Source: Rhodobium orientis | Lineage (GTDB): Bacteria; Pseudomonadota; Alphaproteobacteria; Rhizobiales; Rhodobiaceae | Assembly: GCF_003258835.1 (NCBI RefSeq) | Contig: NZ_NPEV01000011.1 | Coordinates: forward strand, 49,410-113,409 | DNA length: 64,000 nt | Direction of reading: 5' to 3' | Part shown: positions 46,907-58,204 of the stretch, piece by piece | Numbering within the stretch: the first letter of the stretch is position 1 | How the letters are laid out: every line of letters starts with the position of its first letter | Translations under genes and position numbers: made by a program | The notes under the pieces: model-generated | The model's database searches: none | The model's input: the letters and a program-made list of their open reading frames with translations, nothing else | Told to the model about the DNA's origin: nothing

Positions 46907-48243
46907 GTGGTCATCCTCCGCCCGAAGCCGCCGCCCGGCTCCGGCGCGTGGGAGCGCGGCGCCGCATTGCGCGGGGGTCGTTGTGCCCCATCGCCATGCC
47001 GTGGCGCCTCCGGCACGTCGGCAAAGCCGGCATCCTTTGCCATCCTGGTGATCGCCAGCGACAGATACACTTTCGTCGCCTTGTCCTCGAACGCCTCCGC
47101 CTGACGCTTTTCAAAGCGCTTCAGGACCGGCCGGCAGATCAGGCCGACGACGAAGAAGCCGGTCGAGATCGCCAGGAACCACAAGAGCGAGCGCATCAGG
47201 CCGGCGTCCGGCGCGATGCTGACCGAAGCGGGTCGGCTCTCGGGGTACTGCACCCGGATCTGCCCGCCGACGCCGGGAAATTTCTCGATGTCGCGCCGGG
47301 TCGTCTTCTTGGCGGTCCGCATGGCACCGTCGCCGGCCGTATAGGCAAAACCCACCTCCGTGCGCCGCGTCGTCTTCCAACGAACCTGCGGCAGCTTCGC
47401 CATTTCCGCCACCGCATCGGCGCAGTCGACCGTTCGGGCAACCGAGGAAAACGTGCCCTTCTTGTAGGAAATATCGCAGACTTCGCGGATCCCCGTCACC
47501 GTCGCCATGGTCGAGACGGAGGCGCTCTCGCCGTAGGAGATGATGCCGTAGCCGATGCCGGCGGCCAGCATCAGCGCCCCGCCGACGTAAAGGCCGAACG
47601 TGCCGAAGAAGGCGAGCGGCATCGCCACCAGCGCCTTGCCGAGCCGGGAGCCGAGGCTGTCTGTCGAGCGTGCCTTCTTCACCGCCTCCACCGCCAGCTT
47701 CTCCTCGTCGGTCAGGAACCAGAAGGCGGCCTTCCGCAACAGCCAGGCGCCGGCGAGGATGAGGGCGCCGAGGCCGGTCAGCTCCGCAAGGCCGCGGAAC
47801 CATTTCCAGGTCGGCCCGCCGACGGCGACGTCGGGCCGCGCCGGCCGGTAATAGACCGTCAGCTTCTCGCCGACGGCAACGCTGTCGCGGTGCAGCGCCG
47901 TCAGCGCGAAATCGTCGATGACGAGCTTGCCGCCGCCGGGCCGGTAGACCAGCGTTGCAAAAGAAACCTTGCCGACTTTCCAGTTGAGATCCGGGGCCTT
48001 TGCCTTGATCGCGCCGACCTCGCCGCAGTCGACGACGCTCTTCTTGCGGTCGTATTTGCCGACCTTGTAGGACATCGCGCACTTGACTGTGACAGCCTGA
48101 ACCGTTGCGGTGGCCGTCGGCAGCCGCAGCCAGTCGGAGGTCTCCATGATGCCGATGAAGAGGCTCGCAAGGACGACGATGGCGCCAACGACGTTCAGCG
48201 AGTTGGAGAGCGATCGCAGGGACCGGAACAGTCTTCGGCGCAT
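46903..48243 (-). CDS. DUF3592-like membrane protein with two copies of the domain
   Basis: A 446-residue membrane protein with about four helices and two DUF3592-like regions: 'TATVQAVTVKCAMSYKVGKY', 'KVSFATLVYRPGGGKLVIDD', 'GEKLTVYYRPARPDVAVGG' and, after about residue 240, 'STMATVTGIREVCDISYKKG', 'RTEVGFAYTAGDG', 'GQIRVQYPESRPASVS'. Each copy has a conserved Cys pair-like spacing (C...S-YK...DC) not typical of the whole family. It lies within the purine cluster on the opposite strand. Function unknown. Confidence 0.75.
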   Translation of the reverse strand: MRRRLFRSLRSLSNSLNVVGAIVVLASLFIGIMETSDWLRLPTATATVQAVTVKCAMSYKVGKYDRKKSVVDCGEVGAIKAKAPDLNWKVGKVSFATLVYRPGGGKLVIDDFALTALHRDSVAVGEKLTVYYRPARPDVAVGGPTWKWFRGLAELTGLGALILAGAWLLRKAAFWFLTDEEKLAVEAVKKARSTDSLGSRLGKALVAMPLAFFGTFGLYVGGALMLAAGIGYGIISYGESASVSTMATVTGIREVCDISYKKGTFSSVARTVDCADAVAEMAKLPQVRWKTTRRTEVGFAYTAGDGAMRTAKKTTRRDIEKFPGVGGQIRVQYPESRPASVSIAPDAGLMRSLLWFLAISTGFFVVGLICRPVLKRFEKRQAEAFEDKATKVYLSLAITRMAKDAGFADVPEAPRHGDGAQRPPRNAAPRSHAPEPGGGFGRRMTT

Positions 48244-48388
48244 CTTGGGAAATCCGCGGGGAGAACGACCTTGCCGCCACCCTACCCCGGCCCGTGCAAC
48301 ACCGGATTAACCTGCCGCCGCCGATTGTACACGTGGTTGCCAAGTTCTTTCCGGCACTGCGGTATTTCGAAAGGAACGACGCCGACCC

Positions 48389-49129
48389 ATGTCCTGCCTG
48401 AAGCTCTACGAGCCGATCAACACCCTGAAGGCCATCGGCGACGATATCTGGATCGTCGACGGCCCGAAGATCGACTTCAAGCTCTACGGCCTGAAGCTCC
48501 CCTTCCCGACCCGCATGACCGTCATCCGCCTTGCCGGGAACAAGCTGTGGGTCCACTCGCCGACCGAGCTGACGCCGGCCCTGAAGGCCGAGATCGAGGC
48601 CATCGGCGAGGTCGCCTACCTCATTGCCCCGAACCGCATCCACTACTGGTGGGTCGCCGACTGGAAGGCCGCCTGGCCGGCCGCGGAGGTGCATGTGGCG
48701 CCGAAGGTCAAGGAGCACAGCGGCGGCCGGATCAATGCGGTCGAGGCCGAGCTGGGACCAGAGGCGCCCGCCGCCTGGCGGGACGGCATCGAGCAGGTGC
48801 TGGTGCCGGGCTCCTTCATGGCCGAGGCTGTGTTCTTCCACCGCGCCTCACGCACCGTCATCCTCACCGACCTCATCGAGAATTTCGAGCTCGACCGCAT
48901 CACCTGTTTCTGGCTGCGCTGGCTCATTCGCCTTGCCGGCATCCACCACCCGCACGGCAGGGTGCCGCCTGACCTGCGCCAGACCTTCCGGCTGCAGGGC
49001 GATGAGGTCAGGATAGCGGTGGAAAAGATTCTCGCCTGGCCGGCGGAAAAGGTGGTCCTTGCGCACGGCAAATGGTATCGCGAGAACGGCGCCGCCGAAC
49101 TTGCCCGTGCCTTCCAATGGGCGCTGTGA
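48389..49129 (+). CDS. DUF4336 family protein (metallo-beta-lactamase-like fold)
   Basis: A 246-residue protein with the DUF4336 pattern '[20 protein letters not shown]', '[20 protein letters not shown]', '[19 protein letters not shown]'. The family resembles metallo-beta-lactamases, but the HxHxDH zinc motif is reduced to single histidines ('VHSPT', 'RIHYWW', 'LAHGKW'), so hydrolase activity is uncertain. It lies 31 bases before purQ and is probably co-transcribed with it. Confidence 0.83.
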   Translation: MSCLKLYEPINTLKAIGDDIWIVDGPKIDFKLYGLKLPFPTRMTVIRLAGNKLWVHSPTELTPALKAEIEAIGEVAYLIAPNRIHYWWVADWKAAWPAAEVHVAPKVKEHSGGRINAVEAELGPEAPAAWRDGIEQVLVPGSFMAEAVFFHRASRTVILTDLIENFELDRITCFWLRWLIRLAGIHHPHGRVPPDLRQTFRLQGDEVRIAVEKILAWPAEKVVLAHGKWYRENGAAELARAFQWAL

Positions 49130-49160
49130 GCGCGCCGGAGACCAACCCGGAGACCGCCCC

Positions 49161-49853
49161 ATGAAATCCGCCGTCATCGTCTTTCCCGGCTCCAACCGCG
49201 ACCGCGACATGATGGACGCGCTGACCTGGATCACCGGCACGCCGCCGGTCTCGGTCTGGTACGCCGAGGACAAGGTCCCCGACGTCGACCTGGTGGTCCT
49301 TCCCGGCGGCTTTTCCTATGGCGACTATCTGCGCTCCGGGGCGATCGCCGCGCGCGCGCCGGTGATGCCGGACATCATCGCCAAGGCCGATGCCGGCGTG
49401 CCCGTCCTCGGCGTCTGCAACGGCTTCCAGATCCTCACCGAAGCCGGCCTGCTGCCCGGCGCCCTGATGCGCAACCGCGGCCTCACTTTCGTCTGCCGCG
49501 AGGTCAACCTGAAGATCGACAACGCGGAGACGCTGTTCACCCGCGCCTACGAGCCCGGCCAGGTCATCCGCTGCCCGGTCGCCCACCACGACGGCAACTA
49601 TTTCGCCGATACGGAGACCCTCGACCGGCTTGAGGGCGAGAACCGCATTGTCTTTCGCTACGCGGACGCCGACGGCGGCATCACCGATGCGGCCAACCCG
49701 AACGGCTCCCAGCGCAACATCGCCGGCATCCTCAACGAGGCCGGCAACGTGCTCGGCATGATGCCCCATCCGGAGAACCTCGTCGCCCCGCATCAGGGCG
49801 GCACCGACGGCCGCGCGCTGTTCGCCAGCCTCGTGGAAGCGGTTGCGGCCTGA
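49161..49853 (+). CDS. purQ: phosphoribosylformylglycinamidine synthase subunit PurQ (glutamine amidotransferase)
   Basis: A 230-residue class I glutamine amidotransferase that supplies ammonia to PurL. The triad is visible: nucleophile Cys in 'GVCNGFQIL' (about residues 86-94), His and Glu in 'MMPHPEN' (about 201-207). '[13 protein letters not shown]' starts the protein. ATG at 49161 chosen because this is the conserved start. In this genome it is separated from purL by a diguanylate cyclase gene and an MscS channel gene. Confidence 0.95.
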   Translation: MKSAVIVFPGSNRDRDMMDALTWITGTPPVSVWYAEDKVPDVDLVVLPGGFSYGDYLRSGAIAARAPVMPDIIAKADAGVPVLGVCNGFQILTEAGLLPGALMRNRGLTFVCREVNLKIDNAETLFTRAYEPGQVIRCPVAHHDGNYFADTETLDRLEGENRIVFRYADADGGITDAANPNGSQRNIAGILNEAGNVLGMMPHPENLVAPHQGGTDGRALFASLVEAVAA

Positions 49854-49880
49854 GGCGCGATACGACTATCGAGAAACCGC

Positions 49881-49919
49881 AATTAACCGGGCGAAAACCA
49901 TAGTATTTATCGGTTAATT
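49881..49919. promoter_or_regulatory. inverted repeat before the diguanylate cyclase gene
   Basis: AATTAACCG (49881-49889) and CGGTTAATT (49911-49919) are perfect inverted copies with centres 30 bases apart, in an AT-rich 107-bp gap between purQ and the diguanylate cyclase gene. They may be paired operator halves or a hairpin. Confidence 0.5.
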
Positions 49920-49960
49920 CAGCCCTCTCTGTCAGGATTGCGTCGGACAGGGAGACTTGA

Positions 49961-51466
49961 ATGACGACTTCCGGGGCGGCAACGCCAAACCGCAACCTCG
50001 TAAGGCTGATCTATGCGGCCAGCGCGCTGATCGTGCTGCTGTTCGCGGCCTCCAACATATTCGTCCTGCACCAGGCCGGAACGATCGCCGAGGACCTGCG
50101 GCGCACGGCCGAGGAAAATCTCGTCAAGAACGAGATCCACCGGCAACTGGAACTCCTCGCCCACGACCAGTCTCAGATCTCCCATTGGGACAAGACCGTC
50201 GAGGCGCTGGACACGGACGACATGAACGGTTTCGTCGAGGACGAGATCACCGATTGGCTGTGGGACGATTTCGGCATCCATACGACGGTCATCGTTGCCG
50301 TCGACGGGACGCCGCGGGTCACCGTTATCCGCCAGCAGCGCGTACACCCGGACGCCGGTGCGGAACTCGTTGCCGCCAACCGGGACCTCATCGAGACCAC
50401 CCGCGCCCGCTACATGGCGACGCGGCAGCGGCGGGGCAACGGCTATTTCGTTGTCGACCATCCGGTCCGGTCCGACCGGCCGCTCTATGTCGCCGACCTC
50501 CGCAAGGCCCATGGCATGATCGGCGTGGTCGTCGCCCAGACCATCGTGCCGGACGACGACGCCGTCCTGCCCGAGGGCTACCCGCACATCCTGCTGACCT
50601 TCAAGCCATTCAACGAAAAGGTGTTTTCGGAGATCGAGCAAAAGCTCGGGCTGACCGGTTTCCGCATCGTCGAGGCCGGCACCGACCTCGGCGCGATCGA
50701 GGGCGAGAGGACCCGGCTGGCCATCCCGATCGTCGAGGGCGGCCAGATCTTCGAGGCCGTGTGGCAGCCGGCCGCGCCCGCAAAGACGATCTGGCACCGC
50801 GCCCTGCCCCACGCCACGATCCTGATGGCCGTCGTCGTGCTCATCCTCCTCATCATCGTCTGGCGTTATGCCCGCACCTTGCGCGCCCTGCAGGCGAGCG
50901 AGGAGGAAAACCGGCGCCTTGCCTTGCACGACGCCCTGACGGGCCTGCCCAACCGGCTGCAGTTCGACCAGGCGCTGGAGCAGATCGTCGATGCGGGCGC
51001 GGAAGACCGCTGCGCCATCCTTTGCCTCGACCTCGATCGCTTCAAGGCCGTCAACGACACCTACGGCCACCACGCCGGCGACACGGTAATCATCGCCATT
51101 GCTCGGCGTATCGCCGATTGCGTCGGCGCCAACGGCATGGCGGCCCGCACCGGCGGCGACGAGTTCATCATCCTGTTGCGCCAGAAGCTCGACCGCGACG
51201 ACGTGCTGTGGCTCTGCGACAGCCTCATCGACAGCGTCTGCAAGCCCATCATCTTCGAGGGTGGCACGGCGAGCGTCGGCGCCAGCATCGGCGTTGCCTG
51301 GTGGCCGGACGACGCCCGCACCACCAAGACCGTCATCCGCAACGCCGACGAGGCGCTCTACCGGGCCAAGGAACGCGGACGCGGCCGCACCGTCTGCGCC
51401 GATGAACTGCGCGAGGAGGCGAACCGTCCGCGAAAGGTCCTGACGCCCGCCACCCGTCTGGCTTAG
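49961..51466 (+). CDS. CHASE4-GGDEF diguanylate cyclase
   Basis: A 501-residue membrane-bound protein: N-terminal helix (about residues 15-35), CHASE4-type periplasmic sensor ('RQLELLAHDQSQISHWDKTV' with the H-W-D motif, about 65-90), second helix (about 285-305) and a GGDEF domain with 'LHDALTGLPNR', 'DLDRFKAVNDTYGHHAGD' and an intact TGGDEF loop (about residues 396-401). It should synthesise cyclic-di-GMP in response to a periplasmic signal. It ends 12 bases from the convergent MscS gene. Similar in sensor type to the protein encoded at 10871-13201. Confidence 0.9.
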   Translation: MTTSGAATPNRNLVRLIYAASALIVLLFAASNIFVLHQAGTIAEDLRRTAEENLVKNEIHRQLELLAHDQSQISHWDKTVEALDTDDMNGFVEDEITDWLWDDFGIHTTVIVAVDGTPRVTVIRQQRVHPDAGAELVAANRDLIETTRARYMATRQRRGNGYFVVDHPVRSDRPLYVADLRKAHGMIGVVVAQTIVPDDDAVLPEGYPHILLTFKPFNEKVFSEIEQKLGLTGFRIVEAGTDLGAIEGERTRLAIPIVEGGQIFEAVWQPAAPAKTIWHRALPHATILMAVVVLILLIIVWRYARTLRALQASEEENRRLALHDALTGLPNRLQFDQALEQIVDAGAEDRCAILCLDLDRFKAVNDTYGHHAGDTVIIAIARRIADCVGANGMAARTGGDEFIILLRQKLDRDDVLWLCDSLIDSVCKPIIFEGGTASVGASIGVAWWPDDARTTKTVIRNADEALYRAKERGRGRTVCADELREEANRPRKVLTPATRLA

Positions 51467-51478
51467 AACCGGAAAGCG

Positions 51479-53776
51479 TCACCGGTCGTCGGCAGGCCTT
51501 TGCGGCTTGCCGGCCCCCTCGATCGCCGGTAGCACGGCACCGGCGACGGCTTCCTTCTGTTCCGTCGTCAGCGGGTGGGCGTCCTCGCCGCGGTCGTCGG
51601 CGAGCCGCACCGTCACCTCGCGGTGGGCGAACTTGATGCCGTTTTCCTCGAAAACCTCGCGGATCCGCGAGTAGACCTTGCGCTTGACCAGGAACTGGTC
51701 GCCCGGCTTGGTCATGAACTTGACCCGGATGATCATTGCCGAGTCCTCCATGACGTTGACGCCCTGGGACTTCAGCGGCTGCAGGAAGAAGTGGCCGATC
51801 TCCGGGTCTTTCAGGAGCTCCTGGCCGAGCTCCTTGATCAGCTTGCGGACCTTTTCCACGTCGGTGTCGTAGGTCACCCGGAGCGGCAGCTTCATCAGCA
51901 CCCAGTCTCTGGAATAGTTGGTGAGCTGCTTGATCTCGCCGAACGGCACCGTGTTGAGCGGACCGTTGTGGTGGCGGAGCTGGAACGAGCGGATCGAGAT
52001 CTTCTCCACGATCCCCTTCACAGACCCGATGTCGATGTACTCGCCCTTGCGGAACGCATCGTCGATCAGGAAGAAGGCGCCGGAAAAGATGTCCCGGACC
52101 AGCGTCTGCGCCCCGAAGCCGACGGCAAGGCCGACGACGCCGGCGCCGGCAAAGAGCGGCCCGATGTCGACGCCGAGTTCGGACAGCACGATCATCGCCG
52201 CAATGACGACGATGGAAACCAGCAGGAAATTGCGAAACAGCGGCAACAGCGTCGCCAGCCTCGAGCCGCCATGGCCGCCGATCTCGCCGGCGACGGCCGC
52301 CACTCCCGGTTCCTCCTTGGCGATCTCGTGGTCGATCCAGATCGCCGCCGCCCGATAGACCAGATAGGCGACGAAGACGGCGATGGAGAGTTCCACCAGC
52401 CGGTTGCCCCAGCCGCTGTCGTCGACGAAATCCAGCTCCCAGATCTCGGCGACGACGGCAAAGGCGCCGATCACGACGAGGATCATCGCGCCGTGCTCGA
52501 TCAACCCCTTGAAGCCGGCGCGCAGATCCGGGATTTCGGCCGCGTCGTCCTGCACAGCGTCATCATCGCCGACCTCCGTCGGCGCAGGCGCGGCCTCGGG
52601 CCGCTCCGGCAGGAAGCGGTCGATGATGAGCAGGAACACTGCATAGAGCGCGACGGCCCCGACCGCGGCATAGATCGGCGCCGCCACCAGGCCGTCGGCC
52701 GACGGAAGGCCGAGCAGGAGGCGCACCGAGCGGGCGAACCATGCGACCGCGATATAGAGGATGGCGATCAGGTACCAGTGGCGGGCGACCACCGACAGAA
52801 GCGTGGCCCCACCGCCCTCGACCGCAGCCGGATAGAGCGCCCCGGCAACGGTGCGCCGGTGGACGACGGCAAGGATGCAAAGGACGACGGCCGAGGCCAG
52901 CGTGGTTGCGATGACGACGAGCTTCAGGGCGTTTGCGTCGATGCCGAGCACCGCGACCCAGCGCCCGAACGCAACCGCGGCGACGACCAGCACGGTGGCG
53001 ATCATGGCATCGCGGTAGAGCCGGCGCGCCGCCGCCTCCGTCAGCCGCGGCGTGCGGTAGGCCGGCCGGTCCGGAACGATGAGGTTATAGAGGACCACAT
53101 GGGCGACCAGGACGACGGTCGCGCCAAGCACCGCGGTCTCCGCCGTCACCCGCGTCGCCTCGTCGGCACCTGCGGCAAAGGAGGCGATGACGATGGCAAC
53201 ACCGAAGAAGAAGGCGACGGCGACGGCCATCCAGGCGGCCCGGGCGAGCAGGTAGCCGACCCGTTCGGACCGGCGGCGCGGCGTCTCCGCAAAGTGCCGC
53301 AGGAACTGCCGCCGGCCCCAGCGGTCGAGCAGCCGCCGCAACAGCTCACCGACGGCAATGGCGATCGCCGCGACGATAAGGGCGTGCGGCAGCCATCGCC
53401 TTGTCTCCGTCGAACCGGCCCGCTCCACGGTCCGCGCAATGCTTGCCGAAAGCCCGCCCGTCTCGGCGACGATGCGCTGCATTTCGCGCCGCGCCGCCTC
53501 GAATTGCGTCGCCAGTCCCGCCCGCTCGGCCTTTGCCGCGGTCGCCGCGGCGCTCTCGGCCTTCGGCTCCACGACGATGACGGTGGCGCCGCTCTGGCGT
53601 GCCTTTTCCAGCACCGGCGCCAGCGCCTTGGCGAGATCGGACGAGCCCTCCGCGGCAAGCGCCGGGAAGGCGGTAAAAAGGCAGATGACCAGGATACCGA
53701 GTGCCCCGGCAAGGCGCACAGCGCGCGGCCAATCGTGCTGCACAGGGCGCCGCCCAAGGAGCTGCAATGACGACAT
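51479..53776 (-). CDS. large MscS-family mechanosensitive channel
   Basis: A 765-residue inner-membrane protein. A signal-like hydrophobic segment near residue 25 and a periplasmic domain with helical coil ('FEAARREMQRIVAETG', about 85-100) are followed by about ten membrane helices and the MscS core: pore helix 'GAGVVGLAVGFGAQTLVRDI' (about residues 555-574), 'SGAFFLIDDAFRKGEYIDIG', 'FQLRHHNGPLNTVPFGEIKQ', then a cytoplasmic beta/C-terminal domain. It opens under hypo-osmotic stress. The start at 53776 has GGGGGGAG upstream. It separates purQ from purL on the other strand. Confidence 0.88.
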   Translation of the reverse strand: MSSLQLLGRRPVQHDWPRAVRLAGALGILVICLFTAFPALAAEGSSDLAKALAPVLEKARQSGATVIVVEPKAESAAATAAKAERAGLATQFEAARREMQRIVAETGGLSASIARTVERAGSTETRRWLPHALIVAAIAIAVGELLRRLLDRWGRRQFLRHFAETPRRRSERVGYLLARAAWMAVAVAFFFGVAIVIASFAAGADEATRVTAETAVLGATVVLVAHVVLYNLIVPDRPAYRTPRLTEAAARRLYRDAMIATVLVVAAVAFGRWVAVLGIDANALKLVVIATTLASAVVLCILAVVHRRTVAGALYPAAVEGGGATLLSVVARHWYLIAILYIAVAWFARSVRLLLGLPSADGLVAAPIYAAVGAVALYAVFLLIIDRFLPERPEAAPAPTEVGDDDAVQDDAAEIPDLRAGFKGLIEHGAMILVVIGAFAVVAEIWELDFVDDSGWGNRLVELSIAVFVAYLVYRAAAIWIDHEIAKEEPGVAAVAGEIGGHGGSRLATLLPLFRNFLLVSIVVIAAMIVLSELGVDIGPLFAGAGVVGLAVGFGAQTLVRDIFSGAFFLIDDAFRKGEYIDIGSVKGIVEKISIRSFQLRHHNGPLNTVPFGEIKQLTNYSRDWVLMKLPLRVTYDTDVEKVRKLIKELGQELLKDPEIGHFFLQPLKSQGVNVMEDSAMIIRVKFMTKPGDQFLVKRKVYSRIREVFEENGIKFAHREVTVRLADDRGEDAHPLTTEQKEAVAGAVLPAIEGAGKPQRPADDR

Positions 53777-53995
53777 CTGACGGACTCCCCCCGCTTCCCT
53801 CAGCAACTGGTGTCGTGATTCCGCCCGTTATAGCATCGAACTGTCGCCCATGCCCTCTCAGCGCGGCCGGCCCCCGGCCCCGCTCCGTTTCGCAAACGCG
53901 GAAAAAAGCCGCCCGGCGGCCGCCGGCCCTGTGGCGCTTGGGGCGGCAACGGTGGTAAACGACAAGGGTCCTTCTCCCTCCAATCGACGACGGCC

Positions 53996-56194
<2,199 letters not shown>

Positions 56195-56240
56195 CGCGGC
56201 CGATGACAATAAGAACGGCGCCAGAAGGAGAACGACAGTC

Positions 56241-56474
56241 ATGGCAATGGATGCGGGTGCGATCGAAGACATGATACGGGAAGCCTTTCCCGACGCCCGG
56301 ATCGAGATTCGCGATCTCGCCGGAGACGGCGACCACTTTGCCGCCGTCGTCGTTTCCGAGGCGTTCCGCGGCAAGAGCCGTGTCCAGCAGCACCAGATGG
56401 TCTATGAGGCGCTGCAGGGCAATATGGGCGGCCAGCTCCACGCATTGGCCCTGCAGACGAGCGCGCCCGATTGA
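56241..56474 (+). CDS. bolA: BolA family protein
   Basis: A 77-residue BolA-like protein. The family pattern 'AIEDMIREAFPDARIEIRDL' and 'FRGKSRVQQHQMVYEALQG' is complete, including a C-terminal histidine ('QLHALAL') able to join an Fe-S cluster with a CGFS glutaredoxin. AAGGAGAA precedes the ATG. The grxD gene follows 170 bases later, so the BolA-Grx4 Fe-S pair is encoded together. Confidence 0.92.
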   Translation: MAMDAGAIEDMIREAFPDARIEIRDLAGDGDHFAAVVVSEAFRGKSRVQQHQMVYEALQGNMGGQLHALALQTSAPD

Positions 56475-56644
56475 GCCGGACGTTTTTTCAAGGCTCTGAC
56501 GACGCCAAATCCGCCAACGACTAGGGACGACCGGCTGGAATTTGCCTGCCGCGCCCTATGTGACTAGCATCGGGTCAATTGCACCCCTTGGAATTCCAAC
56601 CCCACGCTTCGCGGCCTTGACCCGCGACAACGAGGAGAAATCGA

Positions 56645-56986
<342 letters not shown>

Positions 56987-57036
56987 TCCGCGCCTGACGG
57001 ATCCCGGCCGCCCGCCCGGAAAAACGGACAAGACGG

Positions 57037-57070
57037 AAAAAGCCACGTGCCCGGAGCGCGTGGCTTTTTT
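57037..57070 (+). terminator. intrinsic terminator after grxD
   Basis: AAAAAGCCACG (57037-57047), an 11-base loop and CGTGGCTTTTTT (57059-57070) form a strong stem with a T-run about 50 bases after the grxD stop codon. Confidence 0.85.
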
Positions 57071-57110
57071 GCTGCCGGGCACATCGAAGACGATGGCGCG
57101 CGCAACAGAA

Positions 57111-57142
57111 AACGGGCCGCGGCGATACCGCGGCCCGTTTTT
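57111..57142 (-). terminator. terminator of rpsD
   Basis: AACGGGCCGCGG (57111-57122), loop CGATA, CCGCGGCCCGTT (57128-57139) gives a perfect 12-bp stem. On the minus strand it follows the rpsD stop codon and is extended by TTTT; on the plus strand it is followed by TTT, so it may work both ways. Confidence 0.8.
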
Positions 57143-57165
57143 AAATTCGCAAATATATTCGGCGC

Positions 57166-57783
57166 TTAGCGCGAATAGAACTCGATGACGAGGTTCGGTT
57201 CCATCATCACCTGATAGGGCACGTCGGCAAGCTGCGGAATGCTGACGAACGTCGCCGTGACCTTGTTGTGGTCGGCGTCGATGTAGTCCGGCACGTCGCG
57301 CTCGGCGAGCTGCATGGCTTCCAGCACCATGATCGTCTGCTTGGAGCGGTCGCGCACCTCGATAGTGTCGCCCGGCTTGCAGCGGTAGCTCGGGATGTTG
57401 ACCTTGCGACCGTTGACCTTGATGTGGCCGTGATTGATGAACTGGCGCGCGGCGAACACCGTCGGCACGAACTTGGCGCGGTAGACGATGGCGTCGAGCC
57501 GGCTTTCCAGAAGGCCGATCAGGTTCTCCGAGGTATCGCCCTTCAGCCGGGTCGCCTCGTCGTAGATGCGGCGGAACTGCTTCTCGGAGATGTTGCCGTA
57601 ATAGCCCTTCAGCTTCTGCTTGGCGCGCAGCTGCACGCCGAAGTCGGAGAGCTTGCCGCGGCGGCGCTGGCCGTGCTGGCCGGGGCCGTATTCGCGGCGG
57701 TTGACGGGGCTCTTCGGGCGGCCCCAGATGTTCTCGCCAAGGCGGCGGTCGATCTTGTACTTGGCGGAATGGCGCTTGGACAT
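57166..57783 (-). CDS. rpsD: 30S ribosomal protein S4
   Basis: A 205-residue ribosomal protein S4, which nucleates 30S assembly by binding 16S rRNA. '[20 protein letters not shown]' and '[20 protein letters not shown]' are typical; the S4 RNA-binding fold is '[20 protein letters not shown]' and '[18 protein letters not shown]' (about residues 93-130). No zinc-binding cysteines are present near the N-terminus, so it is the zinc-free type. It is transcribed alone. Confidence 0.97.
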   Translation of the reverse strand: MSKRHSAKYKIDRRLGENIWGRPKSPVNRREYGPGQHGQRRRGKLSDFGVQLRAKQKLKGYYGNISEKQFRRIYDEATRLKGDTSENLIGLLESRLDAIVYRAKFVPTVFAARQFINHGHIKVNGRKVNIPSYRCKPGDTIEVRDRSKQTIMVLEAMQLAERDVPDYIDADHNKVTATFVSIPQLADVPYQVMMEPNLVIEFYSR

Positions 57784-58204
57784 CGCGGATCCTTAAATCA
57801 CGTTTCGGGTCAGGATACACGCCCTCCTCTGCCCTGGTCTCCCAGGGCCGACAGGAACCCGGCGATGCGCTCGCCCGAAGCCGCCATGCGGCAAAGGTTC
57901 CACGGGTGCGTGAAAAAGCTGAACGGGCCCTGACGGACCCGCTCGGCGAGGCGTTGATTACAGCAACCGCGGACGCCTGTCAAACGGCGCCGCACGGGGA
58001 ACAGCGGCCGATGCGGCCCCTTGCCGGGCGCTTCCCGGCCCCGGGACCGATGCCAAGTGTCATCGAATGTTCATACTGGGGCAACCAATTCGAAACCGGA
58101 CCCCTGATAGACACTGTATAAATCAACAGCGCATATCCGGAATTTTTACAAGGGCTTATTGACCGACGGGATCCCGGAACGGCCGGGACCGGGGATGGGG
58201 GAAA
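57784..58204. promoter_or_regulatory. 421-bp divergent gap between rpsD and the EAL-CBS-GGDEF gene
   Basis: No gene recognised. It must hold the rpsD promoter on the left; the right part is AT-richer and has a TATAAA at 58117-58122 that could be a -10 element, without a convincing -35 at normal spacing. Nothing else could be named. Confidence 0.4.
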
